Part shown: one piece after another, positions 14,901 to 28,598 of the stretch
How positions within the stretch are numbered: the stretch's first letter is position 1
Layout of the letters: every line of letters begins with the position of its first letter
From: Episyrphus balteatus
Taxonomy: Eukaryota > Arthropoda > Insecta > Diptera > Syrphidae
DNA length: 64,000 nucleotides
Direction: 5' to 3'
Assembly (NCBI RefSeq): GCF_945859705.1
Contig: NC_079136.1
Span: 2,893,501-2,957,500 of the forward strand
Made by a program: the position numbers and the translations under genes
The notes under the pieces: model-generated
Told to the model about the DNA's origin: nothing
Seen by the model: only the letters and a program-made list of their open reading frames with translations
The model's database searches: none

Positions 14901-17900
14901 ATCTGATGGGGCTATAGAGGAGACCGCAGCAGTCCATCCTCAGCCGGAGCAGCTAAAAGAAGCCCTCTTAGGACCAGCAGCCGTTAAGCCCCCAGCAGGG
15001 CATTCAGAGGGAGTTACCGCAGCAATTTCCAAATTTAACATACCACCAGGGCTGACAATAAAGCCCACTTTAATAGATGACACCAGTGTAAAGGTCAACA
15101 GGATGACTACGGATAGCAAATTCCGATTACTCTGCAAAATATTTCAAGGAGGTCTTAATAAGTGCCCATTGAAATTGCGGGAAACTTTACCGCAAGAATT
15201 TAACCAAAAAACAAAACCCTAATGACCAATTGGGATGAAATAACAACAACATATAGACGACTTGGAGGCGATGCAGCTGTAGAAGATATACAGCTTTACT
15301 TTGAGCTCCAGGATGAATTAGATTTGAGGATCACCTGGCTACCAACTAATACATTGCCAGCTGAAACAGTTCAAATGAATCAAGGACGAGCAACAACAAT
15401 CAAGCTTCCAAAAATTGAGATACCCAAATTCGATGGAAGCTATCTTAATTGGCCGCAGTTCTTCGATCTATACAAACAAATGGTGCACAACCAACCAATT
15501 GCACCGGCTCAAAAATTATACTTTTTAAAGACAAATCTTACTGGAGATGCCCAAAACCTCATTCAACATTTCCATGCCACTGATGACAATTATGAATTGG
15601 CTTGGAACACTCTAGTTGACAGGTTCAACAACAAGCGGTTGCTGTTATCCGCTCAGTTAAGCCGATTGTTCCAATCAAATACCATCGTAGACACTGTCAG
15701 AAGTCTCAAGAGGCTGCATGATACAACAAAGGAAGTCATTCAAGCCATCAACAATCTCGGCTATGACACCAGTGGATGGGACCCATTAGTTGTACATCTA
15801 TTGCTGGAAAAAATGGACAAAGACACCCGAATGCTTTTCGAGGAATCCCTACAAGCACCAAGAATAACACCAACTCTAACCCAATTACTGGAATTTGTCG
15901 AATGCAGGTTCCAAGCCCTGGAGACGGTGAAATCAGATGAAAGGAAGAAAGCGGTAACCACCGCATCTGAAAATAGGGAAGTTTCAAATTGTCCATATTG
16001 TAAAACTAATAATCATAAGATCTTTAATTGTAAAAAATTTATTAATCTTTCAGTTGAGGATCGCAATCAGCAGGTGCGGAAGCTTCAACTTTGCACCAAC
16101 TGTTTGCAAGGACATCGTTTCCCATCGTGTCAACAGCAACGTAGATGCAAGGTTTGCAACGGGAAACACAACACTCTACTACACTATCCAAATAAAAAAG
16201 ATGTCAACGTAAAAAACCCAGCATCCGGTAAGTGTGATAATATTATTGGTCGGGTGGGTGAGTTTCCTTCAGGGTCCCATAATAACAATTCTCTAGGGGT
16301 CGTATTAAAGGGTCGCGAGGTATATCTCGCCACGGCGATTGTGAACGTCGTGAGTTCAAAAGGAACGCGTATTCCTTGTCGTGCTATGTTAGACTCGGGA
16401 TCTCAATTACATTTTATTACAACATCCCTAGCCCAGCAGTTAGGGAGCATAAAGCGAAGAAAGGACATTCCGATTAGCGGAATTGGAGGCAGGGAAAGTC
16501 AGGCCAATTTCGTAATAAATGTTCATTTAGAATCCAGAACTTCATCATATAAAAGAACTATTGAGACCAGTATAATGCCAAAAATAAGTGATTATATGGC
16601 AACTGCATCTCTGGATAGGCAAACTTTGCAATTGCCCTCCAATATTCTTCTTGCTGACCCTAACACAATTAGTTCCAACCGCATAGACTTGTTAATTGGA
16701 GCAGAGTTATTCTTTGAGCTTCTTTTGCCGGGAGAATTTAAAATCTCAAACAATCTTCCTCTATTGCGGAATACTAGATTAGGATGGGTTTTAGCAGGAA
16801 GCGCTGTAGATTCTTCCCAAAATTCTCATTGTCATTCAGTGTCAAAACCTAGTCTGAGAACACTAGATAAAATGGTCCGATCACTGTGGGAAAGTGAAAA
16901 TTTTGAAGTTGAATCGAAGGTCTACAGCGAAGAAGAATTTAAATGTGAAAAACATTTTAATGATAACGTGGAAACAACACGCCAGGGTCAGTACATAGTA
17001 CGACTTCCTTTTAAGAAAGACCCAAACCAAACATTAGGAGGTTCAAAAGAAATTGCAAAGAAGCGTTTTTATTCATTAGAAAGAAAACTAGAAAAAAATG
17101 CAGACCTCAAAGAAAGTTACACAAACTTCATGGAGGAATATGAGCGTCTAGGTCATATGACTGCAATTCAAGAGCTTGACATACCAAAGTCAAATTATTT
17201 TCTTCCACACCATTGTGTAATTAAACCCGAGAGCTCATCAACAAAGCTCAGGGTGGTTTTCGATGCTTCTGCAAAGACGACATCTGGGTATTCACTTAAT
17301 GACACCCTCATGGTTGGTCCAACAGTCCAATCAGATTTATTTTCAGTTATAGCCAATTTCAGATTACATAAATATGTATTCACTGGCGATATTAGCAAAA
17401 TGTATCGTCAAATACTCATTCATCCAAAGGATAGAGCATATCAGCACATTTTATGGAGGCCAGATCCTAAGAGCACATTAAGAACATACCAGCTCAACAC
17501 AGTTACGTATGGAATGGCGTCTGCCTCTTATTTATCTACAAGATGTTTGGTCAAATTAGCAGATGATTTTCAACATATATATCCTAATGCATCAAAAATT
17601 ATTACAAAAAATATCTATGTGGATGACTGCCTAACAGGAGCAGATTCTCTTGAGGAAGCCAAGTTGCTTCTCAATGAAACAATAAAATTATTAAGTCAAG
17701 GAAATTTTAATTTAACCAAATTTTGTTCAAATGATCCACGCATTCTAGAAAATATTCCAATGCAAGATCGAGAAAGAATGTTAACAATCTATCAGTCGGA
17801 GGTCATTAAAACCCTTGGTTTGGTTTGGGACCCAATTGAAGACACATTCAATTGGGTCCCAAACCAAACCAAGGGTTTTAATGACCTCCTTTAAGATCAT

Positions 17901-20900
17901 TTAATAAAAGTTCAATGTTTAGTCTCACGCGCTGAGTGTTCATTATGCTGACTTGTCATTTTTGGCAAAGTACCTTTAAATGATCGGCATAATGGGCACT
18001 CGCTGTCCAACCACTTTCAAGTGAACATCAAATAAAAATTGTAATCAATAATAATAAAAAAAGGTGTTTGTATTTTCAAGGTTCTAAAGTTTAAAGAACA
18101 TTTGTCGCCACAAATCATCATCATCAAAACTTTTTTTTTGAATTTCATAAATAAAATGATATATAACGATTGTTTTAGATTATTGATAGAAAAAAATTAT
18201 ATGGGAGTGAAGGATAAGATTAAATCGTTAAGGCGGTAGAAGCAACGTTTGAGCAGAATAAATAGCAATATAAACAAGAAAAATGACTTTAAACCGGGCA
18301 AAATGCTTAAAATAATAAAAAAAAATTTCCGAAAAAAATTTTGTTCGAAGTCGTACAAATCGAAAAACTAATGATGCCAATCAATTTCTAAGGTCCAAAA
18401 TAGGGGGAAACAGTCAACAGCGCACATGTCAAAGATTTCGACTTGCACAGTGTTATTGAAGCTTCTCAAAACAACGAATGTTACATCCTACCATCTTTTT
18501 GATTCTGTGTAGCGTTTCACAACATAATCATTAAATATAAGAAAACACAGTTAAAAGTAGCACATAAGGGTAAAAATATGATTTCTAGTGGTGCAAAAAA
18601 ATTATTGTTATATTTATAAGGCAAATATGACAGACTTGACATCATTTTCTTATCTGTAAGATATTATTGAGTATTCTTAAAGCAAACACATTATCAATTG
18701 AAGATTTTGAATGCAGTTTCGTTCTATGTACATTTTATTCATTGTAGAATAAGACTATGGCACTGGTTAAAAAAACAAACATTGAATTTACCACAAAATA
18801 TCGAAAAAAAATAATCAAAAATGCTTAAAATCTCCTAATAAAAATCTCGAAATAACAAAAATTTTGAAAAAAAACTCGAATTCAATTAAATGCTCCCCAT
18901 ATTAGCTTGCTACGAACTTGGCAGGGGTATATCTGCTTAAAACGTTGCATGAGTTAAAAATGATTTGAAGGCAAGGAACTTGAATTTTTTATGATTTGAT
19001 GCCAAAGGACTGTCGGGTTCCCGTTTTCAAACCCTTTTTAAGACTGAGAGAAAAAGTATACCAAAGCAGAATATCGTTAGCATGCATTTTGGATGGTTGA
19101 AACACAATCTCTTCTTTATAGACGGTCCTAGCGAAGAAATCCGTCGCGTCGGAGCGAAAATTCTCCGATTTCATACGAAAAATGCTTCGAGGTTTCCTAC
19201 AGAAAAAAAAAGTCCGATTCGGATGAAATCAGACAAAATCCGCTCTGACGGATTACCCCGCTTGGGCCGAGATACTGAATTGTAGATCTGCATTCTGCAA
19301 TCATATTTAATCTATTTAGGAATAGCTAAAGTACCGACTTCGGTGTAAAATATGAGACTATTTATTTCAATTACTTCCTAAATTTTTCACCAATTCTATG
19401 AATTTTGTATGTTTTTCAGTCACATCAGAATCCAATTTTTATCTTTTCCATTCACATCATCAGAACACAATTTTTTAGTTCAAAGTGGGCTGGCAGTATG
19501 ATGGATTAGTTTTTGTGTACATGTGTATTTCAAATAATAAAATCTACTTACATATCCCTGATTCATAGTTTCCGCATCCGAATTCGATACCACAGCCAGT
19601 ATAAGATTATCAAAATTTTCAGTTGTAGAAAAACACAACAATGACCCACAAATAAGATACTTTAGTTCCTCAGTTTGTTTTGAAAAAGTTACATCATCAC
19701 ATTGGTCCTTGGCATGAGCAAAGACATCAACAAGAAGCATATCAGACTTGGGAACTGATAAGTTCTCATTCGTAACAATTTTAACATTTTCAAACATTTT
19801 AACATCTTGTACTTCATCGGGTCTTTGAAGACCTCTCATTGAAAGAACAGCAGTTCTTAGAGGAGCAATGAAATCTTCACGTAGTAAGTTCTTCTGTATG
19901 CTAAGGTATTCCTCGACCGAAGCATATTTACCTGGAATTGAGCCAAAAAGAATAAGATAAACATAGAATATAAAAATCTAGTCAATGTGTGCAATAAAGA
20001 GTTTATTTTTTGTGCAATAAATACAATTGATTCACTAAATGCAATAGGCTACATTAGTCAAGAAAGTTTCTTTAATTCTTTAATAGTCAAAATTTAAACG
20101 TTTCACAGAGATTGAGCAAAATAAAATAATATCGATCTAAAATGAGCTTTCGAACCGGTAAATAATACTATACTATTCGATAAATTAAACAGATATTGTA
20201 TAAAGTATGCTGAACTTAGCTGGTTTAAATCTTTTTTAACAAACCGAACTCAGTGTAAAAAAATCAATGAAAGTGTCTCTAAATATGTGTGTCTGTCGAT
20301 GTTGGTCTCCCACAAGGAGCAATACTCAGTGTACCACTACCTCAATTGTATAAAAAAGTCGCACTTAGTAATAGTGATAAAGCATTGAAAAATCAAACTC
20401 TTTGCGGACGATGGTTTAATTTACATTTGGGGTTACGATTTAGAAGACTGTCTCGTTAATCTCGATATAAGCGCCCTTGCTTCATGGCTTTAGATGAACA
20501 GGCTGATCTTTTAAATACAGAAAAAAAGCAAAAGTTTTGATTCTGAACAATAGACTCGCGCAGAATGAAACTAGAATTTCGGTTGATAATGTAGAGCTAG
20601 AATACGTGAATAACATAAAATATCTCAGTGTTTTTAAAGGCAATAAGCTAACTTTTAAAGACTATTTGTGTAAAAAAATATCAAAGAAAATTGGAGTTAT
20701 CCACAAAGTTACGACAAAACAATGTTTTAATAATTGTATTAATTTGTTTCGCTTATTATTAAATCCCAGATTATTTCCTTAAAAAAAAGTTTTCTTTTTC
20801 ATAAAAAAGACTACTGAAAGTAGTTTTAAAAAAATTAACAAACTGAGTGAAAAAAAAACAAGTTTTTAACACAAAATTAATTTAAATGAATTAAAAACTT

Positions 20901-23900
20901 TTCTGAGCTTCATCTATTTGTTCTTTTCTTAACCACAATAGCTAAGAAAATGTTTTGAATTTATTTAAATTAATTCTTCATTTAAAAATTATTTTTAATA
21001 ATAAGCGAACAAAATGAATACTCATTTACAATAATGCACAAAACATTTTCAACTCAAAGTGATATTAAAGAAATTGTTAAGTTTCGTTAGCATTTTAATC
21101 AATACTATAACAAATGTTCATACATTTCGAAAGCTCATAATTTTACGAAAATAAAACTACATTATTTTCAAAATAATAATAAATATAAAATAAACTATGC
21201 TGAATTTTATCCAGTAACCTCGAATTTGCATCTGACAAAACAATTGCAACTTTCATTTAAACTACAAATAAATTTAAATAAATTAAAAAATAATCAAATT
21301 TTGCGTTTGACGATCTTGCATCCATTTTTTTTTTTTTTTTTTGTTTAAAATCGAGCGAGAGCAGTAAACAATCCATGCCACTTTGCTGCAATTGCAGTAG
21401 ATCTACTGCACTTATTCCAAAAAATAAATCTACTGCCACTTAATTCAATCTACTGCACTTTTTCAAACCAAATTCCAAACTTATTAAGGAGATTATGTAG
21501 AAAATCTCCTCTTAACTCAAAACCAGCTCAAGCGATATAAACTAGAACTCAAAGCAGTATTGTAAGAATTATTTTTGTTCAAAATATAGCTTTAAATATC
21601 AAAGAATGACGCTGCTCAACAGTGCTTTTTTTTGCCCAAAAGAAAGTCTGAGTTTGTGAAGCAAAAAATGTAAAGGCAATACAAATGCTTATGCTTGGTT
21701 TAAGGGGTTATATCTAGTTGTAAGTTCAAAAAAACCCTCTTTTTTGTGGATTTTTTGTGAAGAGGAATTTAATTATATAAACATAAAGAATACATATCCA
21801 TATAGCAAATTTAATGTATTAAAATAATTCGCTGTGGATTTAAAACAATATTGGGTTCCGTTATTTTTGTAGTAGATCTCCTAGACGACCTCCAAAAAAA
21901 GGTGTCTCGCGGTGAGCAAAATTTCTCCGAAACGGCTGGAATAATCGGCTTGAAATTTTTACACAATTTTCTTAGATACTTTTGTCAGGTGATGAACGAG
22001 GGAAAAAGGTTTTTGACAATAATTCGATTTTTTAAGCCACTTTAAAGTGTAAATTTTCGTGAAAAACAACGATTTTTTTCTTAGGGAAGCCGCCATTTTG
22101 TCAAAAATCAAAATTTTGACTATTCCTTCGTTCATTACCTGCATTGGTCTATCCTGAAAATGAATCTTTTGGTTTTTTTAATTTTAAGTGACTTGGATCA
22201 GAGATATCTTGCTCACCGCCAGACACCTTTTTTTTGGGAGGTCGTCTAGGAGATCTACTACAAAAATAACGGAACCCAATATTTTTTTAAATCCACAGCG
22301 AATTATTTTAATACATTAAATTTGCTATATGGATATGTATTCTTTATGTTTATATAATTAAATTCCTCTTCACAAAAAATCCACAAAAAAGAAGGTTTTT
22401 TTGAACTTACAACTAGATATAACCCCTTAAATTCAGTTCATAGTTTTGTTGTACTTGTAATATGAAAGGCAAGTTCTACTTTATGAAACGGGTATCGTTA
22501 TGTTCAGTGGAGGTAGGCTGTAATTTCAATGTGTTTTGCTTGAAATAAAAATCTACTGCGAAATTTTGTAATTTACTGCATTTTTCTTTTTTGTTTTTGG
22601 ATCTTGTGCGCAAACTTTTTTTGGAAGTGAAAAGAAATGGCTAAAACGGGCTATACTTTCTCCCTCCACCTCTATATCTCAAGAATGATGGTTTTTTGCA
22701 AACCTTACCGTTTTTTCTAATTTCGTATTGAAACTATGGGTTTTTAGGAAATCGATAAGTGCAAAAATCAGCAACGACTATTCGACTAGTAACCGTTCTA
22801 GGACTTAGTGGTAGTTGTAACTATTGAACTTGTATCTTGTTTTTTTTTTCACTTCAGATTTTTTGATGTAGTCAGCTTTGAGCAAGCTGTATACTACTCA
22901 GAGGGTTCATCATTAGTGCATGTGTTAGTAGTTAGTAGGACAAAAACAATTAAATACTATCCACATGCACAATATACAATTAATATTAGCTAAAAAAGAT
23001 TTACTAACATATTTACAATTTAAAAATCTAATTAAGGCCCAATTTATTCACTCTCAATTATATTTAAAGACCCCATTAACAATAAAAAAATCTGTGAAAT
23101 CACATACAAATTTTAAAATTTCCCTTTTTTAATGGAGACTTTAAATTTAATGGAGTGTGAATAAATTGGGCCTAAAACATTAAGGGCCAATTTATTGAGC
23201 TTCCATTAAATATTGAAATTTATCGTTTTAGTTAATGGCGTTTTTAAACTATTGACGACTTTAAGAATACATCGTTAAAAATTCATTTAATTCACTCTTC
23301 TTTAGTTAAAGCCTTTACTTTTAATGGAAACTTTAAATTTAAAACTCTGTTAAAAATATCCTAGGGAATTTTTATTTTTTTTTTATTCAAACTGTCAAAA
23401 ACTACGATTTTGTGAAATTGAATTTGAAGATTTTAATTATAAACAATATGAAAAAACATAAAAACTACGGCGCGTAATTATTTTGTAGCCGAAAACGCAA
23501 AACGAAATCCCAAGACGAGAGGCACGATATACAAAAGTGGTCTGAAATGTTTTGAGTTGATTATAAAATGCAGCATCTCAACCCTGATTGGTTTTACTCA
23601 ATTAGTTAATGATGCCAAACTTCAAAAAAATCCTTAAAAGAGACAGAATTAAACGAATTTGGTTTTTAATTTTAAAATTCCCTTTTTTAATGGAGATTTA
23701 AGTTTAATGGAGAGTCAATAAATTGGGCCTAACTGACAATCACGTCTGTGGAGCACTGGTTCGAAATAAAGTTTTTAATTTCATCTTGCTCATATTAAAG
23801 TCAATATCGTTTAAATTATAAAGTTTGCTCATTCGGTTAAGAGGCTCGTTTATACCATAGTTTGTTCTATGAAAGTCAATATGTAAGAGTTCAAATCTTC

Positions 23901-26900
23901 GTAGGTGGTGAGATCCTCTCGGATAGTTAAAGCCAAGGCAACCTAATAAGTCAGGAGCGTCAAGTTGTCCAATAATTAATTGATGGATGAATATATCGTT
24001 ATTAACACGCCTTTGTTGCAAAGTTTGCATGTTTAAAAGTTAGATCCGCTGATTGTAAGGTGGTAAGTTGTAGAGATCTGTCCAAGGTAGACCCTTGAGA
24101 GCAAAGCGTATGAAATTATGTTAAATTGATTCTATACGATTCTTATGAACCTCATAAAAAGGACTCCATACTTGGGAAGCGTACTCGAGGTGGGGTCGAA
24201 CGTAGCAGTTGTATAAAGAAAGTGTGACAAATGGATCGTCAAACTCCTTTGCTCAGCGTTTTACAAATCCAAGCATTGAGCTCGCTTTGTTTACTATGAA
24301 ATTAATGTGTTCGGTAAATTCTAAGTTTGAATTGAATTGGACACCCAAGTCCTTAAAACATAATACTCGACAGAGCTTGTGTTGCGATATACAATAATCG
24401 AAGGCATTCGGGACTCGTTTTCGAGAGAAAGTAATTGTTTGGCATTTGACTGGGTTGAGAGAGAGAGACCGTTTTTCCCACACCAAAAACTAAAACTGTC
24501 AAAGTCAGCTTGTAGAAGGATCCGGTCATGGTTGTTTTTTTATTGTCTTAAAAATCTTCATATCATCGGCAAATATGAGAATTTCACTTGAATTTATTCA
24601 TGAAGTTACATCATTTATAGCAAGTATAAAAAGAAATGGACCCAGGTGGCTTCCCTGGGGTACACCTGAGCGAGCAATAAAGGCGTCAGAAAGACAGTTC
24701 CTGAATTTAACTTGATAGGATCTTTTCTCAAAGTATGATTCTATCCAGGCTATAAAAAAGGCGGTATAAAATTATTGAAATAATGGACTTATGCGGAAGT
24801 ATTTTAAAATCTATTTTGCTGCAACTTTGTGGGATGGGAAATGTCATTGTGTTGGGTCTTTCAGCACGACAATGACACAAGTAACTAATGTCGTTTTCTT
24901 TCACTCTATTAAGGAGTACTCTCAATTTTTACTCCTTTTTCTAGAGTGAAAGAACATAATTAGAGTAATTTATTTTTTTGTAATTGTGTGTGTGAAAAGG
25001 CAAAATGGATAATTTCCTTGAAAAAAATAGTGATAACAGCCCTAGGGAAAAATTTTATGAATTGAAAACAAAATTAATATTAATAACATGAAGCATAAAA
25101 AGCCTTCGTTGATAAGTCTGCTTCTACACGAAGACGCAAGGCGCAGAAATTATCTTCAAATTTCCTTTTGATTTTTCGCTTCGGTGCGTCGCGCGCTTCT
25201 ACACGTCGTATTCTGTGTATCTTGTGCGTCTACGTCTTCGTGTAGAAGCAGATTATGTATTTTAATTCCAAAAAAAAAACACCAAAATATACAAAAAAAA
25301 AAAAACAACTCCAGTGGGGTTTATGTGCAACGAAAACTTTTGAATAAATGAAAAACGTTACGTTGCGTGTATAGCAAATAATACACAACCGACGAAGCAG
25401 ACTCCACGACCGACGAAATAAAATAAAGCAGAACAGCAAAAAATAAATTGCACGACTGGGGTCGCACGTACTTGCTCTTATGGTTACTCTAATGTTAAAG
25501 TTTTTTATTGAACAAAATTAGGGAAAATTTGATATTTTCACGCAATTTCGTTAGTGGTACAAAAAAAATAAAATCCGTTTTTATAAATAACTAGCTAACC
25601 CCACCCGCTTCGCTGAGTGCATTTGAATCATTTATTTTCAAAACATGATAAGTCCACTTTTTTTCAAAATTCGTTTTTTTTGACTAAATTGTTACTCTAG
25701 GGATAACCACGTCTATCTTCAAAATAATGTAGTATCTACTCCATCTATATCCGATCTTACAGCTAAGCGAAATATTTTTTTAGTATCAAAAACAGGATAA
25801 GTCCCGGACTTATCATCTTTTGAAAATAAACAACAGCTTTTTATGTGTAAATGCTATATTAAGCTACTGGCTGAAAATCTTAAGTTTAAAGCTTCTTTAA
25901 AGTTAAAGAAGCACTCCGAACATTATACATTATTTTTTAATCTCAAATACTATTTTGTGATAGACTGGAGATGAAAGCAAAATTGTGTACCCATTTTAAA
26001 AGTAATTTCACATCCGTATATTTTCAAAGTATGATAAGTCTAAAAGCTTTTTTTTTTTTTTAATCTTTTGAACTATCGCTCCAAAAATTAAAAACGAAAC
26101 GGTATTTTGTACCTAGGCAAAAGTTCTACAAAATATATTTTTTATAAATTTTGCTACACACATCAAAAGAAAATAGAACGTTTTTTTCTTTCCTGCAAAA
26201 TTTTAAATCATGGACTTATTATGTTTTGAAAATAATGATTCATTTATAAAAAAAATTTAACCTGTGTGAAAATATGTTAACAATTGCGCTCATGGGCAGT
26301 CTTGCCCCAGTCATATCATATCTGATGTACTGGGGTCGAATTACAGCATACGATTACGATCATTCGTTAACGTTTTTACTATTTAAGAAAAAGTTAAAAA
26401 TTTTATTTTTTCACTGTTAAAAATACAACTGACATGACACATGAACAATTTGATGAAAAATCACAAAATTTACCATAATTCTTCGGCGCCTCAACTGAGC
26501 TTGGTAAAACTTACAGACGTGTTCGATTATACTAAAAGGCACGTATTTTATATTGCAAGTGTTGCCAATTTTACTTTTTTTCATACAACGTAGTACAAAA
26601 ATGGTCTTGCCCTAGGGCCGCCAGATAAAATAATATTAATGTCGGGACAACAGGTTTTAAAAGTCGGGACAAATCGGGACACCAAACAAACTTATTTCCT
26701 ACATTTTTTCGGATGGTAAAAATTCCCTGTTTTGACAGTTTTCTAATTTTGAATGCGGACTTAAAATATAATGGAGTGTGAATAAATTAAGGCTAACAGC
26801 TTTTTATCTAAAGCTGGAAGTTTTTCATTTTGGAAATTCTAAGCTTTTGGCATTTACCAGATTTCAATTGTCTGAACTCTAACGAAAGTTATAGTGCTTA

Positions 26901-28535
26901 CAAACATCAAGACGCCACAAAATATCTCAAAAACATGTTTGTAAATTTGGGCCGGTAGTTTTACTATTCATTTATACACGTGTAATAATAAAAGTGGTAA
27001 TATATTTTCACCAAAAGGGAAACAACACGTAGCAAATGTTTTTAGGAAGAAAATGTCACATCAGCTAAATGTTTTCGAGAGAGAACAAAAATCATTTTCA
27101 TCAATTTCAAGGGTAAAGCCATTATGAATGTGTTATATCTGAGGTTTCAAAAACTTACTTTTCATTGACATTTCAACATTGTATTTCTGTTTTAACGGTT
27201 TAAAAAAAAGATCAAAATGTTTGATGAATATGATTGTTCGAAATCAATTGAAATTGCTGCACATCAATAGTGATTCATTACGCAGTCACATTTTTTTCTT
27301 GCCGAACGATTTCAAACAAAGACAGATTAAAAAACAGAATGTCGGGACAATATCGGGACATTTTGTTAATCGGGACGTCTGGCAGACCCCATAGGCGGTC
27401 TTGAACCCCATTTCCACTATACTTTTTTATTTAAACACGAACATTGTTCCAATATTTTTTGTAAAAATAAGACCGAGGATCAGAATGTGTGTATTGCAAA
27501 TGTGGATTAAATGACGACGCTTTTGCTGATCCTGAGTAATGTTATCTTAACAATGATGCCAAAGTCAGGATTTAAACGATAATAATTAATAATTATTTTG
27601 AAGCCTGTCTTAATTAATTTATTAACAAATTAAGCTAAGTTAGAATTTTAAGAAATCGAGAGTGTTTCTTCACTCGTACAAATTAACAGCAATGTAAAGA
27701 TGGAAGAAAAGGTATTATTTTTTTTGATACAAACCATCTACATATTAATACCTTTCAAACAAAAAAAAAATTACCAAAATCGGACCAGCCAAACTCGAGT
27801 TTATCGGCCACACACACTTAACGAACTCATTTTTATATATAAGATAAAATACCGTTTTAAATGATCTTTTACAAAAAAACAAAGTATGCCATTTTATTTC
27901 TAGTATAAAAAGGAATTTTTAGAAAAAAATTTTCGAAAATCGTTAGAGCCGTTTTTTAAAAAAATAATTTTTTATATATAAAAATTTTCTAACATTTAAA
28001 AAAAAAAAAGTTGGTATGCAATTTTGAATAAATAATTAATTTACACATAAAAACAAAATTTCAAATTTTTTCAACAACTCGTTTCCAAAAAATTGATTTT
28101 TCAAAAAAAAATTTTGAAATATTTTTTAAAAATCCAAAAATGTGGTTTTTGAAAAATTTTAAATTTTTTGAAATAATGATTGATTAAACGTTTCTGTATT
28201 ACAAATTTGGTCGAAATCTGTTATGTCGTTTATGAGAAATTCATAAATCAAAAAAACCGTTCTATGGCAGGTACCGTTAATAACGGTACAAAAAATATTT
28301 TTTTTATTGTCAAAGAAGGCTCTTATCTGTAACAGTAAGCAGAAAAATTTTAATCAAAATCGTTAGAGCCGTTTTTGAAATAAATCAACTTTTCTGTTTC
28401 CGTTATATGACAGGTACCGTTAGTTTTGGTCCTAAAAAAAAAACTTCAATTTCTCCTCTAGGGAATCACTCAAAACTGTTAACTACCAAGTTTAAAGAAA
28501 ATCGCTTCAGTAGTTTAGGATGTAGCTCGAGGTTC

Positions 28536-28598
<63 letters not shown>

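Larger units (their letters stand above)
14154..18048 (+). mobile_element. BEL/Pao-type LTR retrotransposon, internally deleted
   Basis: Contains a 5' LTR (probable start TGTTGCTGACACG at 14154), a gag-like frame, a gag-pol frame and a 3' partial LTR. The 157 bp at 14314-14470 and 17892-18048 are identical as read, which implies a recent insertion. The 3' LTR lacks about 160 bp of its left side. RNase H and integrase are missing: pol stops inside the reverse transcriptase palm and runs straight into a 43-bp perfect inverted repeat and then the LTR. The copy is therefore non-autonomous. It lies in the 7.6-kb intron of the ZNFX1-like gene, in the opposite orientation. No clear target-site duplication or primer-binding site could be fixed. 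Confidence 0.88.
13716..18459. mobile_element. inverted-repeat element split by a BEL/Pao insertion
   Basis: Left arm 13716-13850 and right arm 18340-18459 are inverted copies of each other, with mismatches. Shared blocks include ACACTGTGCAAG, GTGCGCTGTTGACTGTT, GATTGGCATCATTAGTTTTT and CGATTT. Removing the retroelement (14154-18048) leaves an element of about 0.85 kb, i.e. a fold-back or MITE that was later invaded. Confidence 0.55.

Noticed and set aside
24895..24955. TTTCACTCTA / TAGAGTGAAA inverted repeat as a regulatory site
   Set aside because: Similar sequence near 31860-31985 suggests a decayed MITE end; borders could not be set.
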